A DNA stretch of 64,000 nucleotides from Phycisphaerae bacterium (GTDB lineage: Bacteria; Planctomycetota; Phycisphaerae; UBA1845). Position numbers and translations under genes: made by a program. The stretch lies in contig JAJDDY010000056.1 of assembly GCA_029260075.1 (NCBI GenBank), positions 1 through 64,000 on the forward strand, in the 5' to 3' direction. The notes below the pieces were generated by a model. The model had not been told where the DNA came from and searched no databases. It saw nothing but the letters and a program-made list of their open reading frames with translations. Below, one piece after another: positions 17,379-26,677 of the stretch. Numbering within the stretch: position 1 is the first letter of the stretch; every line of letters begins with the position of its first letter.

Positions 17379-18867
17379 TGCGGGTCTCCAGCGCATAGTT
17401 GGGTGATTCTCTGGTTATGCTCACGCCATGAGGATGGGATTCGATCGCACCAGCGGTCGTGATTCGGCAGAGGCGCGACTCGGTCCGCAGACCGTCGATG
17501 TGGTCCACGCCGCAGTAACCCATTCCGGCACGCAAGCCGCCCACCAATTGATAAACAAAGTCTGCGAGCGGACCACGATAGGGCACTCGTCCCTCGACGC
17601 CCTCAGGAACGAGCTTGCCACGCGACGTGTCGGGCGACTGACCGTACCGCTCGGCCGAACCGCGCACCATGGCTCCGAGTGAACCCATACCACGATATTC
17701 CTTGAACCGCCGACCTTTCCAGGTGATCGACTCGCCCGGCGCCTCCTCCAAGCCCGCAAATAACGAACCCAGCATGACGGAGTGCGCCCCGACGGCAAGT
17801 GCCTTGGTGATGTCACCAGAGTGTCGAATACCGCCGTCTGCAATTACCGGAATCTTCTCAGACGTGGCCACGGAACAGACCTCCATGACGGCCGTAACCT
17901 GAGGCACGCCGACACCCGAGACAATGCGCGTCGTGCAAATGCTGCCCGGACCGATACCCACCTTGAGTGCGTCGACGCCGGCTTCGATCAAATCCTTGGC
18001 GGCGTCTGCAGTGGCGATGTTGCCGGCGATCATTTCGATGTTGTAGCGTTTGCGAATTTCTCGAACGGTATCGATGACGTTGTCGCTGTGCCCATGGGCC
18101 GTGTCGACGACGATGACGTCGACGTCGGCGGCAATCAGCGCCTCGACGCGATCGTAATCGTGAACGCCGACGGCGGCGCCGACGCGAAGTCGACCGCGAT
18201 CATCCTTGCAACTTCCGGGGAAGTGCATGCTGCGCTCGATGTCGCGCATGGTGATCAAACCGACCACGCCGTAGTCTTTGTCGACCAAGAGAAGCTTTTC
18301 GACTTTGGCGTGCTTGAGAATTTGGGAAGCTTCTTCCAACGTTGTGGTCGGCGGGCCGGTGACCAGATGTTCGCTGGTCATCACGTCGCGGATCTTCCCG
18401 TCTTCTCGCTGAAGGAATTTCATATCACGCCGAGTGATGATGCCCACGAGCCGACCATTTTCGACAATTGGAACGCCGGAAATGTTGTGCAGCGACATGA
18501 TTCGCTTCGCCTCGGCCACCGGAACTTCCGGACCGAGCGTAACAGGATCGAGAATAACGCCGCTCTCCGACCGTTTCACCTTGCCCACCTCTCGACATTG
18601 GGCTTCGGTACTCAGGTTCTTGTGGATGATCCCCACGCCGCCTTCTTGGGCCAAAGCGATGGCCAGACGCGACTCGGTCACGGTGTCCATTGCGGCGGAC
18701 ACGACGGGGATGTTGAGGGGGATATTACGTGTTAACCGGCTCGATACGTTGATCTTCTCGGGCAGGACAGACGACCGGCGCGGCACCAGGAGCAGATCGT
18801 CAAATGTATAGGCTTCGGGGATCGCCCGCCCTGCGGGGGTCGACCGAAGACCGGCGCTTTTATGCAT
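17371..18867 (-). CDS. guaB: Inosine-5'-monophosphate dehydrogenase
   Basis: A 498-residue NAD-dependent enzyme converting IMP to XMP, the committed step of GMP synthesis. The N-terminus [19 protein letters not shown] is typical. Two CBS domains follow ([20 protein letters not shown] and [20 protein letters not shown]), inserted in the barrel as in the family. The catalytic loop reads [18 protein letters not shown] with the nucleophilic Cys, and the flap motif is GMGSLGAM. The ATG at 18867 has AGGT upstream and gives a normal length. GuaA, the next enzyme, is 2 kb downstream on the same strand. Confidence 0.96.
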   Translation of the reverse strand: MHKSAGLRSTPAGRAIPEAYTFDDLLLVPRRSSVLPEKINVSSRLTRNIPLNIPVVSAAMDTVTESRLAIALAQEGGVGIIHKNLSTEAQCREVGKVKRSESGVILDPVTLGPEVPVAEAKRIMSLHNISGVPIVENGRLVGIITRRDMKFLQREDGKIRDVMTSEHLVTGPPTTTLEEASQILKHAKVEKLLLVDKDYGVVGLITMRDIERSMHFPGSCKDDRGRLRVGAAVGVHDYDRVEALIAADVDVIVVDTAHGHSDNVIDTVREIRKRYNIEMIAGNIATADAAKDLIEAGVDALKVGIGPGSICTTRIVSGVGVPQVTAVMEVCSVATSEKIPVIADGGIRHSGDITKALAVGAHSVMLGSLFAGLEEAPGESITWKGRRFKEYRGMGSLGAMVRGSAERYGQSPDTSRGKLVPEGVEGRVPYRGPLADFVYQLVGGLRAGMGYCGVDHIDGLRTESRLCRITTAGAIESHPHGVSITRESPNYALETRNE

Positions 18868-19055
18868 GCTACGGGTACCTTTCACACAAGCACCTAGGAC
18901 CACTATATACGCGAGGGTAAGCCGATCGTCAAGCAAGCCGGGGATCATCGTGAGGATGAAGCGGCGCGACGCGGCGAAAATCGACGCGCTGAAGATGGCG
19001 CAGCCGCAAGTACCCCAAGCGACCGCCGCAGGGCAAAATTTTGCCCGAAAAAACT

Positions 19056-20396
19056 CTATTCGACGTCAGCCGCGACCATTTTTTCGGATGGATGAAAATC
19101 GTATCTCTTGCTTTCCCGTGAGTACGTCAAGTATCCCCAGTCTGACAGCCGCAGCAGGTCGCTTCGTGCCGTACCGTAGGAAACAGCGAAGCGATTCTTG
19201 TGGTCTTCGATCGTAAAGACTCGATCGGGATTCCTCGCGCCCCGCAACACCACTTCACGCTGCCGATGATTCAAGCGTTCGTCGTTCAAGGACAAGCTAC
19301 GCATTTCACGTAGCTCGTCTTGCTTTTCTCTTAGATACTCGCGAAGTTCCTTCCTTGCTCGGCTTATTATGTTCGTCTTGTATTTCAAGAAATACGTAAC
19401 ATCAAACTCGTCAGCTTCGCTGTCCAAGAACGCACGAACATACTTGGCGGGGCTGTGATAGATCAACCGCGAGATCGGCAGGTACTCGAAGAGCCAGTAG
19501 CCTTGCCTTAGCATCGACCAGTAGAAAACCGCCCGCGCCGTCCGCCCATTGCCGTCGCAGAACGGATGATCGAAGCCTAGCTGAAAATGAAGCACGCACG
19601 CCCTGATTACGGGATGGATGAAATCCCCGCTATCCGGCGGCTCATTGGCAAACTGACACAAACGCTCTACTCGATCGTCCAGTTCAGCAGCCGGCGGTGG
19701 GACATGCACGACTTCGTCGTCTCGCTCATCGACGACCGTAATGTTGGCTTCGTCAGTACGAAAGCGACCGACAGCATCATCCCGCTCGAGTGTGCCCTGC
19801 GTCACTATGGATTGCAGCTCAAGAAGGAACTCCTTGGACAACGGCGTCCTGCTGTGTTCTCGAATGAACAATATGGCGCGATAGTTGTTGACCACCATGC
19901 GCTCGCCCGTGGTCTTCGGTTCCCGACCGGACTGGAGAAGTTTCTTGGCGTCACGCCGCGTGGTCGCGGCCCCTTCGAGCATGCTCGAAGCGATGGCTTC
20001 TTCGCGAAGCGCGCTAAAAATGTGGCGCTCACGCTGATCGGACGGAAGCGGGACGTCGTCGTCGGCCACGAGCCGTCCTGCCAACTGTTGATCAATGAGC
20101 ATGAGTTCGCGCTGGACGTTGTCCGGGATGTTGAATCGCAACCGTTTGCCGTCGTGGCCCACAAGCGACAGCCACTGGTATCGTTGCATCCTCGCCATCT
20201 TGATCGCAGACCATGCGATCTCGGCATCCACTCCAGCCGAGGAGGCAGCCAGCCGCACTTTGTCCCAAGGCCAATAGTCAGCTTGGCACTTGTGAGCGTA
20301 CCCATTAAATTCAGGCTTTCCGAATTCGGTTTCCAGGTCAGCCGCTCGGCGCGCGATGACTTCTTGAATCGATGGCGGGGTTCTCGGAAGTCTCAT
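19056..20396 (-). CDS. Fic family protein, probable AMP transferase with inhibitory helix
   Basis: A 446-residue protein with the Fic core motif [12 protein letters not shown] (His277 onward), which binds ATP and transfers AMP to hydroxyl side chains of target proteins. An inhibitory helix motif (S/T)xxxE(G/N) is seen N-terminal to it at 137-142 (SSMLEG), marking a class II, self-inhibited Fic protein. An N-terminal Fic_N-like region precedes these. The C-terminus ([20 protein letters not shown]) looks like a winged helix-turn-helix, suggesting DNA binding. All active-site residues are intact. Upstream sequence is AT-rich compared with neighbours. Targets are unknown. Confidence 0.9.
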   Translation of the reverse strand: MRLPRTPPSIQEVIARRAADLETEFGKPEFNGYAHKCQADYWPWDKVRLAASSAGVDAEIAWSAIKMARMQRYQWLSLVGHDGKRLRFNIPDNVQRELMLIDQQLAGRLVADDDVPLPSDQRERHIFSALREEAIASSMLEGAATTRRDAKKLLQSGREPKTTGERMVVNNYRAILFIREHSRTPLSKEFLLELQSIVTQGTLERDDAVGRFRTDEANITVVDERDDEVVHVPPPAAELDDRVERLCQFANEPPDSGDFIHPVIRACVLHFQLGFDHPFCDGNGRTARAVFYWSMLRQGYWLFEYLPISRLIYHSPAKYVRAFLDSEADEFDVTYFLKYKTNIISRARKELREYLREKQDELREMRSLSLNDERLNHRQREVVLRGARNPDRVFTIEDHKNRFAVSYGTARSDLLRLSDWGYLTYSRESKRYDFHPSEKMVAADVE

Positions 20397-20399
20397 TGA

Positions 20400-20500
20400 T
20401 CTATCAGTTTCTTTCAGATTGATAGAAGAATCGTCGTTTCAAGATAATCATGCACTATTCATATATCAATGTCAACACAATTGATAGTTTTTCAGTATAG
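20400..20500. promoter_or_regulatory. AT-rich region with inverted TCTATCA/TGATAGA repeats upstream of fic
   Basis: TCTATCA at about 20401 and TGATAGA at about 20420 form a perfect 7-bp inverted repeat, and a third TTGATAG lies near 20480. The stretch is markedly AT-richer than the surrounding sequence and lies between the divergent fic and ogt genes. It could be an operator for the winged-helix domain of the Fic protein. This is inference from position. Confidence 0.4.
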
Positions 20501-20713
20501 ATATCGGACGTTTATCTGCCGATTCGGCTCAGGCGGGGCGAGAAAACGTGGCGGGAACGGTGATCGGCCGCTTCCGCCACCGGGCGGTCGTCCTGGTGAA
20601 CACCGTAAGCAAGCAAACATAGCCAAGCGGACGCGTGATCTTCCGGACAGGCCCGGCAGTCTTGCCAGCGGGCGAGGTTTCCGTTAACTGACGGGAATTG
20701 GGAGGATGGAGCT

Positions 20714-21286
20714 ATGAATTACACGATCTTTGCTACGGATTGGGGCACGTTCGGGTTCGTTGCGTCGCGTGGGCGGGTCGTAGCTACTATGCTGCCGCAG
20801 GATGAAGACGAGCTGCGGTTCAACTTGGGACAAGACTGGCCCGACGCCACGGAAGACCCGACCGCGTTGCCGCACTTTCGCAAGCAAGTGATTGACTACT
20901 TTTGGGGTAGGCGCATCGCCTTTGACGCGGCGATCGATCTTTCGGACCTACCGCCCTTCCGCGCCGAGGTGCTGGAGGCCTGTCGGGCCATCCCGCACGG
21001 AGCCACCGCGTCCTACGGCGACCTCGCCCGCGCCGTCGGTCGACCGGGCGCCGCTCGGGCCGTAGGTAGCGCAATGGGAAGCAACCCCCTACCGTTGATC
21101 ATCCCCTGCCACCGCGTGATTCGATCAGACGGAAGCTTCGGTGGATTCTCGTCACCGCGCGGGATTCAGCAGAAGAAACAAATGCTCGCCCTCGAAGCTG
21201 CGGCGTCCGCCGCGACAACTTCCGTGCGGTCGCGCGTGGGCGGAGGTCGCAACAACACGGCAATGGCTATGGCGGGGCATGATTAG
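20714..21286 (+). CDS. ogt: Methylated-DNA--protein-cysteine S-methyltransferase
   Basis: A 190-residue suicide repair protein that removes alkyl groups from O6-alkylguanine. The acceptor Cys is in PLIIPCHRVIRSDGSFGGFS, preceded by the helix-turn-helix segment IPHGATASYGDLARAVGRPG with its arginine-rich GAARAVGSAM. GGGAGG eight bases before the ATG fixes the start. About 25 residues after the conserved domain are Ala/Arg-rich and non-conserved. Ada-type regulatory domains are absent. It is transcribed just upstream of the asparaginase gene on the same strand (54 bases). Confidence 0.94.
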   Translation: MNYTIFATDWGTFGFVASRGRVVATMLPQDEDELRFNLGQDWPDATEDPTALPHFRKQVIDYFWGRRIAFDAAIDLSDLPPFRAEVLEACRAIPHGATASYGDLARAVGRPGAARAVGSAMGSNPLPLIIPCHRVIRSDGSFGGFSSPRGIQQKKQMLALEAAASAATTSVRSRVGGGRNNTAMAMAGHD

Positions 21287-21340
21287 TGATAACGGCCGGT
21301 CGGATTGGTCCGACGTTGGCTTGAGCCTAGCGAGATAAAT

Positions 21341-22402
21341 ATGAACGATGTCACTCGACGCGGGTTTATTCAAACCGCCGCCGCAGGAACGGTTGCCGGT
21401 CTTCTTGCTCCTTCTTCCGTCCGCGCGGCTGCGAACGGATCGGCTGCCATAAGCGGTCCGGTCGTTGTCGCCAGCGCTAACGGGCTTGGCGCCGTCGACA
21501 AGGCCGCCGGAATGATCGGCGGAGGAAGCGATACGCTCGACGCCGTAATCGCCGGCGTCAACCTCGTCGAGGAAGACCCGAGCGATCACAGTGTGGGCTA
21601 CGGCGGATTGCCGAACGAAGACGGCGTGGTCGAGTTGGACTCGTGCGTGATGCACGGACCGACGTGCCGAGCCGGGTCGGTGGCAGCGTTGCGGAACATC
21701 AAGACCCCATCGCGCGTGGCGCAGGTCGTCATGCAACGAACCGATCACGTCATGATTGTCGGTGAGGGGGCGCTGCGTTTCGCCCGGGCGCATGGCTTCG
21801 AGGAAGTCAATCTGCTCACCGATGACGCCCGGAAGATATGGCTTCGGTGGAAAGAAACACACTCCAACCGTGACGATTGGATCACACCGGAAGACCCGAA
21901 CGACGGCGCCGGAGCGGACGCTCGCGCCGAACTACAGTACACCTATGGCACGATCAACTGCTGCGCTCTTGCACCCGGCGGCGATCTCAGCGGTGTCACC
22001 ACAACGAGCGGACTGAGCTACAAAATCCCCGGTCGCGTGGGTGACTCTCCGATCATCGGCGCGGGATTGTATGTCGACAACGAGGTCGGCGCCGCGGGCA
22101 GCACCGGGCGCGGCGAAGCGGTGATCAAGATTTGCGGCGCTCACACCGTGGTGGAAGAAATGCGCCACGGCCTGTCACCGAAGGAAGCCTGCTTGGCTGC
22201 ACTACGCCGCATCGAAAAAACTACGACCGAAAAACGCTTGCGACGCAAGGACGGCCGACCCAACTTCGACGTCAAGTTTTACGCGGTCGCCAAAGACGGG
22301 CGTTATGGTGCAGCCGCCATCTGGTCCGGCGCGAAGTACTCCGTCCACGCAGACGGCAAGACCCGCCACGAGCCGTGCGCGTTTCTGTACCAACGTGGAT
22401 AG
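21341..22402 (+). CDS. Tat-exported glycosylasparaginase (N4-GlcNAc-asparaginase), Ntn hydrolase
   Basis: A 353-residue type 2 asparaginase family protein. A twin-arginine signal (TRRGFIQTAAAGTVAGLLAP) directs folded export, so it acts outside the cytoplasm. The Ntn-hydrolase nucleophile is the Thr in TYGTINCCALAPGGDLSG, after which the precursor would cleave itself into two chains; substrate-loop motifs PGRVGDSPIIGAGLYVDN and STGRGE follow. Family members hydrolyse the GlcNAc-Asn bond of glycopeptides or asparagine-like amides. The start ATG was chosen to place the RR motif near the N-terminus. It may be cotranscribed with ogt. Confidence 0.9.
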   Translation: MNDVTRRGFIQTAAAGTVAGLLAPSSVRAAANGSAAISGPVVVASANGLGAVDKAAGMIGGGSDTLDAVIAGVNLVEEDPSDHSVGYGGLPNEDGVVELDSCVMHGPTCRAGSVAALRNIKTPSRVAQVVMQRTDHVMIVGEGALRFARAHGFEEVNLLTDDARKIWLRWKETHSNRDDWITPEDPNDGAGADARAELQYTYGTINCCALAPGGDLSGVTTTSGLSYKIPGRVGDSPIIGAGLYVDNEVGAAGSTGRGEAVIKICGAHTVVEEMRHGLSPKEACLAALRRIEKTTTEKRLRRKDGRPNFDVKFYAVAKDGRYGAAAIWSGAKYSVHADGKTRHEPCAFLYQRG

Positions 22403-22444
22403 CGTCACAAGCAATCGCGGATCAACGCTTGGCGCGTCACTGAG

Positions 22445-22567
22445 GGTCTTCCCGAGCCGCGCCCGTTAGGAAGCGGACGTCTGAATTCCGGTCGTGACAG
22501 CTTCAAAACGCTCCCTCACGGTCGCGGATCGGATGAACCCATCACTTGAGTCACGACGGAGCGCTAG
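22445..22567 (+). repeat. Family A element, copy A5
   Basis: Reads CCGAGCCGCGCCCGTTAGG, centre with TTCCGGTCGTGACAGC, then CTCCCTCACGGTCGCGG, and ends GAGTCACGACGGAGCGCTAG. It lies between the convergent asparaginase and LiaF-like genes, and the terminal CTAG provides the stop codon of the latter. Confidence 0.82.
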
Positions 22568-23139
22568 GCGGTTTGTAGAATCGCACGCCGGACGGCCGAT
22601 CTTCGCTCGGAACCCTTCTGTCCGATCGCGTACTGAAGCGTCTGTCCGGCGCTTTCGGAAATAGCCCCCAAGTGGCGCTGTACGGCCAGGCTGTCGACCT
22701 CTTCATCCAACGACGGTAGCTCACACTCGTCGAACCCACCAAAGAGCGTGAACGATGCGACATTGCCGTCGGCGCCGCTGATGTCACCCATGGCCCGATC
22801 CCAATCGTCCATAGACAGCAGACCGGCCGCGAGCATTTCCCGAAGCTCGATGAACTCTTCCACGAGCGTAGGCGATTTGATGCTGGCGCCGCCGAAAACA
22901 GTCAAGAAGAACGGCGTTCTGGCGGGCGACAATCCATCGCCCTTGCTCTTCCGGCTGGCCAGAAGCTGGCGGGCGACGGTCGGACGGATCATCTCGCACC
23001 CGGCGAACAGGGTCAGGTAGAAGTACTTGTCGAACCGCAATCGACCTTCGTGTCCGCTGAAGATGGTTACCTGTATCATTCGTTTCGCCTCACGCAAAGG
23101 TACCGGCGTTGTTGCCGACACAAAGTATTCGGCCGCCAT
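22564..23139 (-). CDS. Protein of unknown function with repeated F-x-LT-x-FGG motif
   Basis: A 191-residue soluble protein. Three repeats of a beta-strand pattern are seen: FYLTLFAGCEMIRP, FFLTVFGGASIKSP and ASFTLFGGFDECELP. This is reminiscent of beta-helical LiaF/DUF2154-like domains but I cannot assign a family. Between repeats lies a helical FIELREMLAAGLLSMDDWDR segment. An alternative ATG at 23079 has a better ribosome binding site (GAGG, eight bases upstream), which would remove the first 20 residues. The TAG stop is inside the terminal CTAG of repeat A5. Confidence 0.65.
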   Translation of the reverse strand: MAAEYFVSATTPVPLREAKRMIQVTIFSGHEGRLRFDKYFYLTLFAGCEMIRPTVARQLLASRKSKGDGLSPARTPFFLTVFGGASIKSPTLVEEFIELREMLAAGLLSMDDWDRAMGDISGADGNVASFTLFGGFDECELPSLDEEVDSLAVQRHLGAISESAGQTLQYAIGQKGSERRSAVRRAILQTA

Positions 23140-23360
23140 CACGGTTTATTCTACCACAACAATCGCAACCCGATGTGTGAATCGGAAATCCTCTGCGATC
23201 CGTTTTCCGCTCCGCCGCCGGGAACACCTTGAAGCAGTCTCCTGTGCTTCCAACCTCGAGTTATCGGCCCGCTGCGTCGTAGCCGACGGAGCAAATAACC
23301 GATCCTAGCTCGCCGCCAGCCGATACCGGCGGGGTTCTCCCGGTCGAACGGGACAAGGCC

Positions 23361-23394
23361 TCAATGGATCACCGGCTGGAAGCCGGTGCCACAC
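23361..23394 (-). repeat. Family C hairpin, copy C3
   Basis: Reads TGGATCACCGGCTGGAAGCC then GGTGCCACAC, the reverse orientation of C1. The 8-bp stem is perfect. Confidence 0.78.
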
Positions 23395-23522
23395 AAAAGG
23401 CCCAGCGCTCGCAAGCGAACGGCCAGCGCGGAGTGTGTTCAGGCGCCGACCCGCTGCGCTTTGGTGCAGTGGCACGCATTCGGAGCCGACGAAACCCCGA
23501 ACTGGCGCGCTGCCACACTACC

Positions 23523-23656
23523 CGATGGCGGGTTTGCCGAGCCGCGCCCGTAAGGAAACGGACGCTTGAGACCCGGTCGTCACAGCATGAAAGCACTCCC
23601 TCACGGTCGCGGCTCGGATCGGACGAACCCGTCACTTGAGTCGCGGCACACCGCTA
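23523..23656 (+). repeat. Family A element, copy A6
   Basis: Starts GATGGCGGGTTTGCCGAGCC, has arms GCCGCGCCCGTAAGG and CTCCCTCACGGTCGCGGC, and ends GTCACTTGAGTCGCGGCACA before CCGCTAG. The TAG is the stop codon of the S9 peptidase gene read leftward. Other sequence in the gap from 23140 to 23360 holds nothing recognised. Confidence 0.82.
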
Positions 23657-25777
23657 GTCGCCGTTCTCCGACTCATCGTTCGATTCTTCCAAGCCATACG
23701 TCAACTCGTGCGCCGGCGGGTCGCCACCGGGGCTGATGAGGTAGTGCTTCATCCAGCGCATCATTCGCAAACTGTAGTCGTAACGGGCTGCCGCTTTGCG
23801 GTTGCCGTGCCCCTCGCCGGGATACCGAACGAGACGGACCGGTGTTTCGCCGATCGTTTTGATGTAACGGAAGAGCTCCAGTGACTGGCTGGGATGAACA
23901 CGGGTGTCGTCCGCGCCTCCCAGAATCAACAGCGGGGTCTTGGCCTTCTCCACGTGGTAGATCGGGCTACGCTTGAGGAACAAATCCCAATCGTCCCACA
24001 GGTGCATCCGGGCGTGGACGAGCGTCATTTCGTTTTGAATGTCCGTCGTGCCACCCTTGGAGATAAGATCGGAGATGCCCACGAACATGACACCGGCTGC
24101 GAATCGATCGGAATAGAACGTCGAGCACCACGCCGTCGCATATCCGCCGTACGATCCACCGGTGACGCCCACGCGATTGCGATCGACCAAGCCCATATCG
24201 ATCAAGTGATCCACGCCGTCGACCAAGTCGTCAAACTCCTTACCGGCGTAGTCGCCTTGATCAGCCTTGGAAAACGCCACGCCACGACCAGTGCTGCCAC
24301 GATAGTTGGGGTAAAACACAGCAAACCCCTCAGCCGCGCCCATCTGCCCCGGACCGGAATATCGCGTAATCCAACCGTTGTGGTAGTGCGACTCGGGACC
24401 GCCATGGACTGTGAGAATCAGCGGATAGCGTCGACCGGTTTGATAGTCGAGCGGTTCGATCAAGAGGCCCTCAATCTTCAAACCGTCGCGTGCCGCGTAC
24501 GTGATCACCTTCTGCTCCGCAAAACGCATATCGGCGAACCACGGGTTGCTGTCGGTCAAACGCTTCGGCGCGGCGTCGCCGTGCTTCATGGCGAACACCT
24601 CCGAGGGATGGCGGGGGCTATTGCTGAGCGTGGCGGCAGATTGGCCATCGGCGGAGATTGTCAAGGCCGATAGCACCCTATGGCCTGCGGGCCAGATCGT
24701 CGTTCGACCGGTGCCGTCGACGCCGATTTTGTTGAACGTCGTCCATACGCCCTCGTCGCCGAGGTACATAATGGTCTCATTGTCCTTCCAGGCGATGGAC
24801 GCCACCTGACCCTCATAGCCCGGGATCAGGTCGCGAAGCTTACCGCCGGCGGTCGACACGACCATCAACCGCCCGGCAGACGGGTCGTGAATGTCGGCGG
24901 CGGAGAGCATGGCCAGATACTTGCCGTCCGGGCTAACCGCGATCTGACCGAGTTTGCCCGTGTTGTCGAACTGCACCACGCTCTTACCCGAGGCTACGTC
25001 GATGACGTGAATGGTGCGCTTCATGTAGTGATCGTCGATCAGCGGCGTCGGCGCGATGGCGACGACAAGCCGATCACCGGTGGGGCTAAAGTGAAGCGAC
25101 GAGACGGAGCCCTCCAACTCGATCAGCCGCGACTCGGCCTCTTTGTCGTCGGGCGTGCCGATCCAAAGTTGAACCGGGCGCAAGTTTTCCTCGTAGATTT
25201 CCGCCTTGAATCCCTTACCCTTGAGTTCCTTCTTCCTTTTCTTGTCCGGGTCTTCTTGCTTCGCAAGGAATGCAACGCTCGAACCGTCGGGGCTAAACGC
25301 ATAAGAACTGATCGACGTATCGTGACTGAGCACGCGGCGGGCTTCACCGCCGTCAACCGCAATCACGTATAGTGAGCGATGCTTGTCCTTGCCCCGCTTG
25401 GCGAGAAAGGCGATGCCGCCGTCAAGACCATTGGCGTTGGGGGCCCACCGGATTGCACCGACATTAACCTCGCCGGTGATAAACCCGCGCGCCTTGCCGT
25501 GCTGATCGACCACGTGCAACTCAGACCAAGCAGGGCCATCGTCGCCATCGAACGGAGTACGTGGAACTGACAACGTGTACGCGATGAGTCGACCGTCGGG
25601 CGAAATCTTCGCGGACGACACGGTGCGTATCTTCGCGATGTGTTCAGGCGTGAAGACCTCGCCCGCACGGACGGTCAGACCCGACGCAGCCGCGACTGCG
25701 GCTGTTAGTAGAGTCAACACCATGATGGTCGACCGACGATATTGCCTGCCGTAGGTTCCTGAAATGAGCGTGAGCAT
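23654..25777 (-). CDS. S9 family serine peptidase (acylaminoacyl/prolyl oligopeptidase type), exported
   Basis: A 707-residue peptidase. A hydrophobic signal (MVLTLLTAAVAAASGLTVRA) is followed by a WD40-like beta-propeller with repeated SPDG motifs (AKISPDGRLIAYTLS, YAFSPDGSSVAFLAK, IAVSPDGKYLAMLS) and a C-terminal alpha/beta-hydrolase domain. The triad is visible: Ser in GGSYGGYA, Asp in GGADDTRVHP and His in GEGHGN. Members cleave short peptides, often in the periplasm. The ATG at 25777 is preferred over 25786 because AAAGG lies nine bases before it. The gene is alone, with its stop codon in the CTAG edge of repeat A6. Confidence 0.92.
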   Translation of the reverse strand: MLTLISGTYGRQYRRSTIMVLTLLTAAVAAASGLTVRAGEVFTPEHIAKIRTVSSAKISPDGRLIAYTLSVPRTPFDGDDGPAWSELHVVDQHGKARGFITGEVNVGAIRWAPNANGLDGGIAFLAKRGKDKHRSLYVIAVDGGEARRVLSHDTSISSYAFSPDGSSVAFLAKQEDPDKKRKKELKGKGFKAEIYEENLRPVQLWIGTPDDKEAESRLIELEGSVSSLHFSPTGDRLVVAIAPTPLIDDHYMKRTIHVIDVASGKSVVQFDNTGKLGQIAVSPDGKYLAMLSAADIHDPSAGRLMVVSTAGGKLRDLIPGYEGQVASIAWKDNETIMYLGDEGVWTTFNKIGVDGTGRTTIWPAGHRVLSALTISADGQSAATLSNSPRHPSEVFAMKHGDAAPKRLTDSNPWFADMRFAEQKVITYAARDGLKIEGLLIEPLDYQTGRRYPLILTVHGGPESHYHNGWITRYSGPGQMGAAEGFAVFYPNYRGSTGRGVAFSKADQGDYAGKEFDDLVDGVDHLIDMGLVDRNRVGVTGGSYGGYATAWCSTFYSDRFAAGVMFVGISDLISKGGTTDIQNEMTLVHARMHLWDDWDLFLKRSPIYHVEKAKTPLLILGGADDTRVHPSQSLELFRYIKTIGETPVRLVRYPGEGHGNRKAAARYDYSLRMMRWMKHYLISPGGDPPAHELTYGLEESNDESENGD

Positions 25778-26278
25778 GAGTGTCATCCTTTGTCAATTGC
25801 GTTGTCCGTAACGGCGATGCGGAAACGTTGAGAAGTACTTCGGGCGAAACTGTCTGTCGGGCGCCTCAGTGAAACAACATTGGCTTCGGCGTATCACGAG
25901 TATTGACACTCGTTGCCGACTGCTTCCGCCGAAACCGGCGTCCGATTGCGGTCCGAGCCGTAGGATCCCGTTCGCTGCAATTTCGCGGAGAAACGCGTGT
26001 TCGTCAACCGCGCCCGTGTCGACGCGGCGGGCTGGGGGCGTGACACAATCGGCGGGAAGCTTTCAGAACCGGAAGCGCCAGCGCCGGGTCTTGGGTGGTC
26101 ATTCAAGCGCGTCGGAACCCGCTCGCTTGCGCTCGGGGCTCTGACAGGAAGTACGGCGCCGACGTGCCCGCGTCTACGGCTAACGTCTTGACCTTTGGGC
26201 CGATAGGCCTACGCTCTCCCGGAATGGCGGTGGAAGAGCTGGCGTGGGGACGTCCATGCAGGTTCGTCGACCCCGCTC
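25778..26278. other. Intergenic region with one REP-like palindrome
   Basis: Nothing coding was recognised. Around 26112-26150, CCCGCTCGCTTGCGCTCGGG followed by GCTCTGACAGG resembles the inverse orientation of the RAYT-associated REP, sharing its GCTCTGACAG end, and may be a solitary relative. The stem is imperfect. Confidence 0.4.
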
Positions 26279-26350
26279 GGGGGTGTAGCTCAGTGGTAGA
26301 GCAACGGCCTTTTAAGCCGTGGGCCCTGGGTTCGAGTCCCAGCACCCTCA
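26279..26350 (+). tRNA. tRNA-Lys (UUU)
   Basis: A complete 72-base cloverleaf: acceptor GGGGGTG with CACCCTC, D arm GCTC/GAGC, anticodon stem ACGGC/GCCGT with loop CTTTTAA giving anticodon UUU, T arm CTGGG-TTCGAGT-CCCAG and discriminator A. The CCA end is not encoded. It decodes AAA and AAG. Confidence 0.96.
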
Positions 26351-26677
26351 ATGACCAACCGATTGTGGACAAATTCTCGGGCTCATCTTAGCGCGTCGTG
26401 GCTTGCGACAGGAGCACGGTGTGAGCAGGCGCCCGACCGACTACGCAAGCCGGCTGCCTCGCGGTATGATTCCGCACGGCGCAAGAGTCGGATAATCGAT
26501 TTGCCGGAGGAATTGGGCGATCGGGTAAGCGATTTCGCCGAAGGAAAAACGTGATATTGCGTCGCAGGATCGGCCGAGCGGCGAAAAGTCAACTTGACGC
26601 CGGCGGTAGCCGCCTCGCCTCGAAATGGAGATGTCAGCGTGCGAATGGGCATGATTGATCACAAATGGAACGGAACG
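26351..26677. other. Intergenic region after tRNA-Lys
   Basis: No gene, repeat or RNA was recognised. The promoter of the MORN-type lipoprotein gene should lie here. Confidence 0.4.

Noticed and set aside
17782-18735. A 317-codon open frame on the plus strand
   Set aside because: It is entirely antisense to guaB, with no start signal or family similarity.
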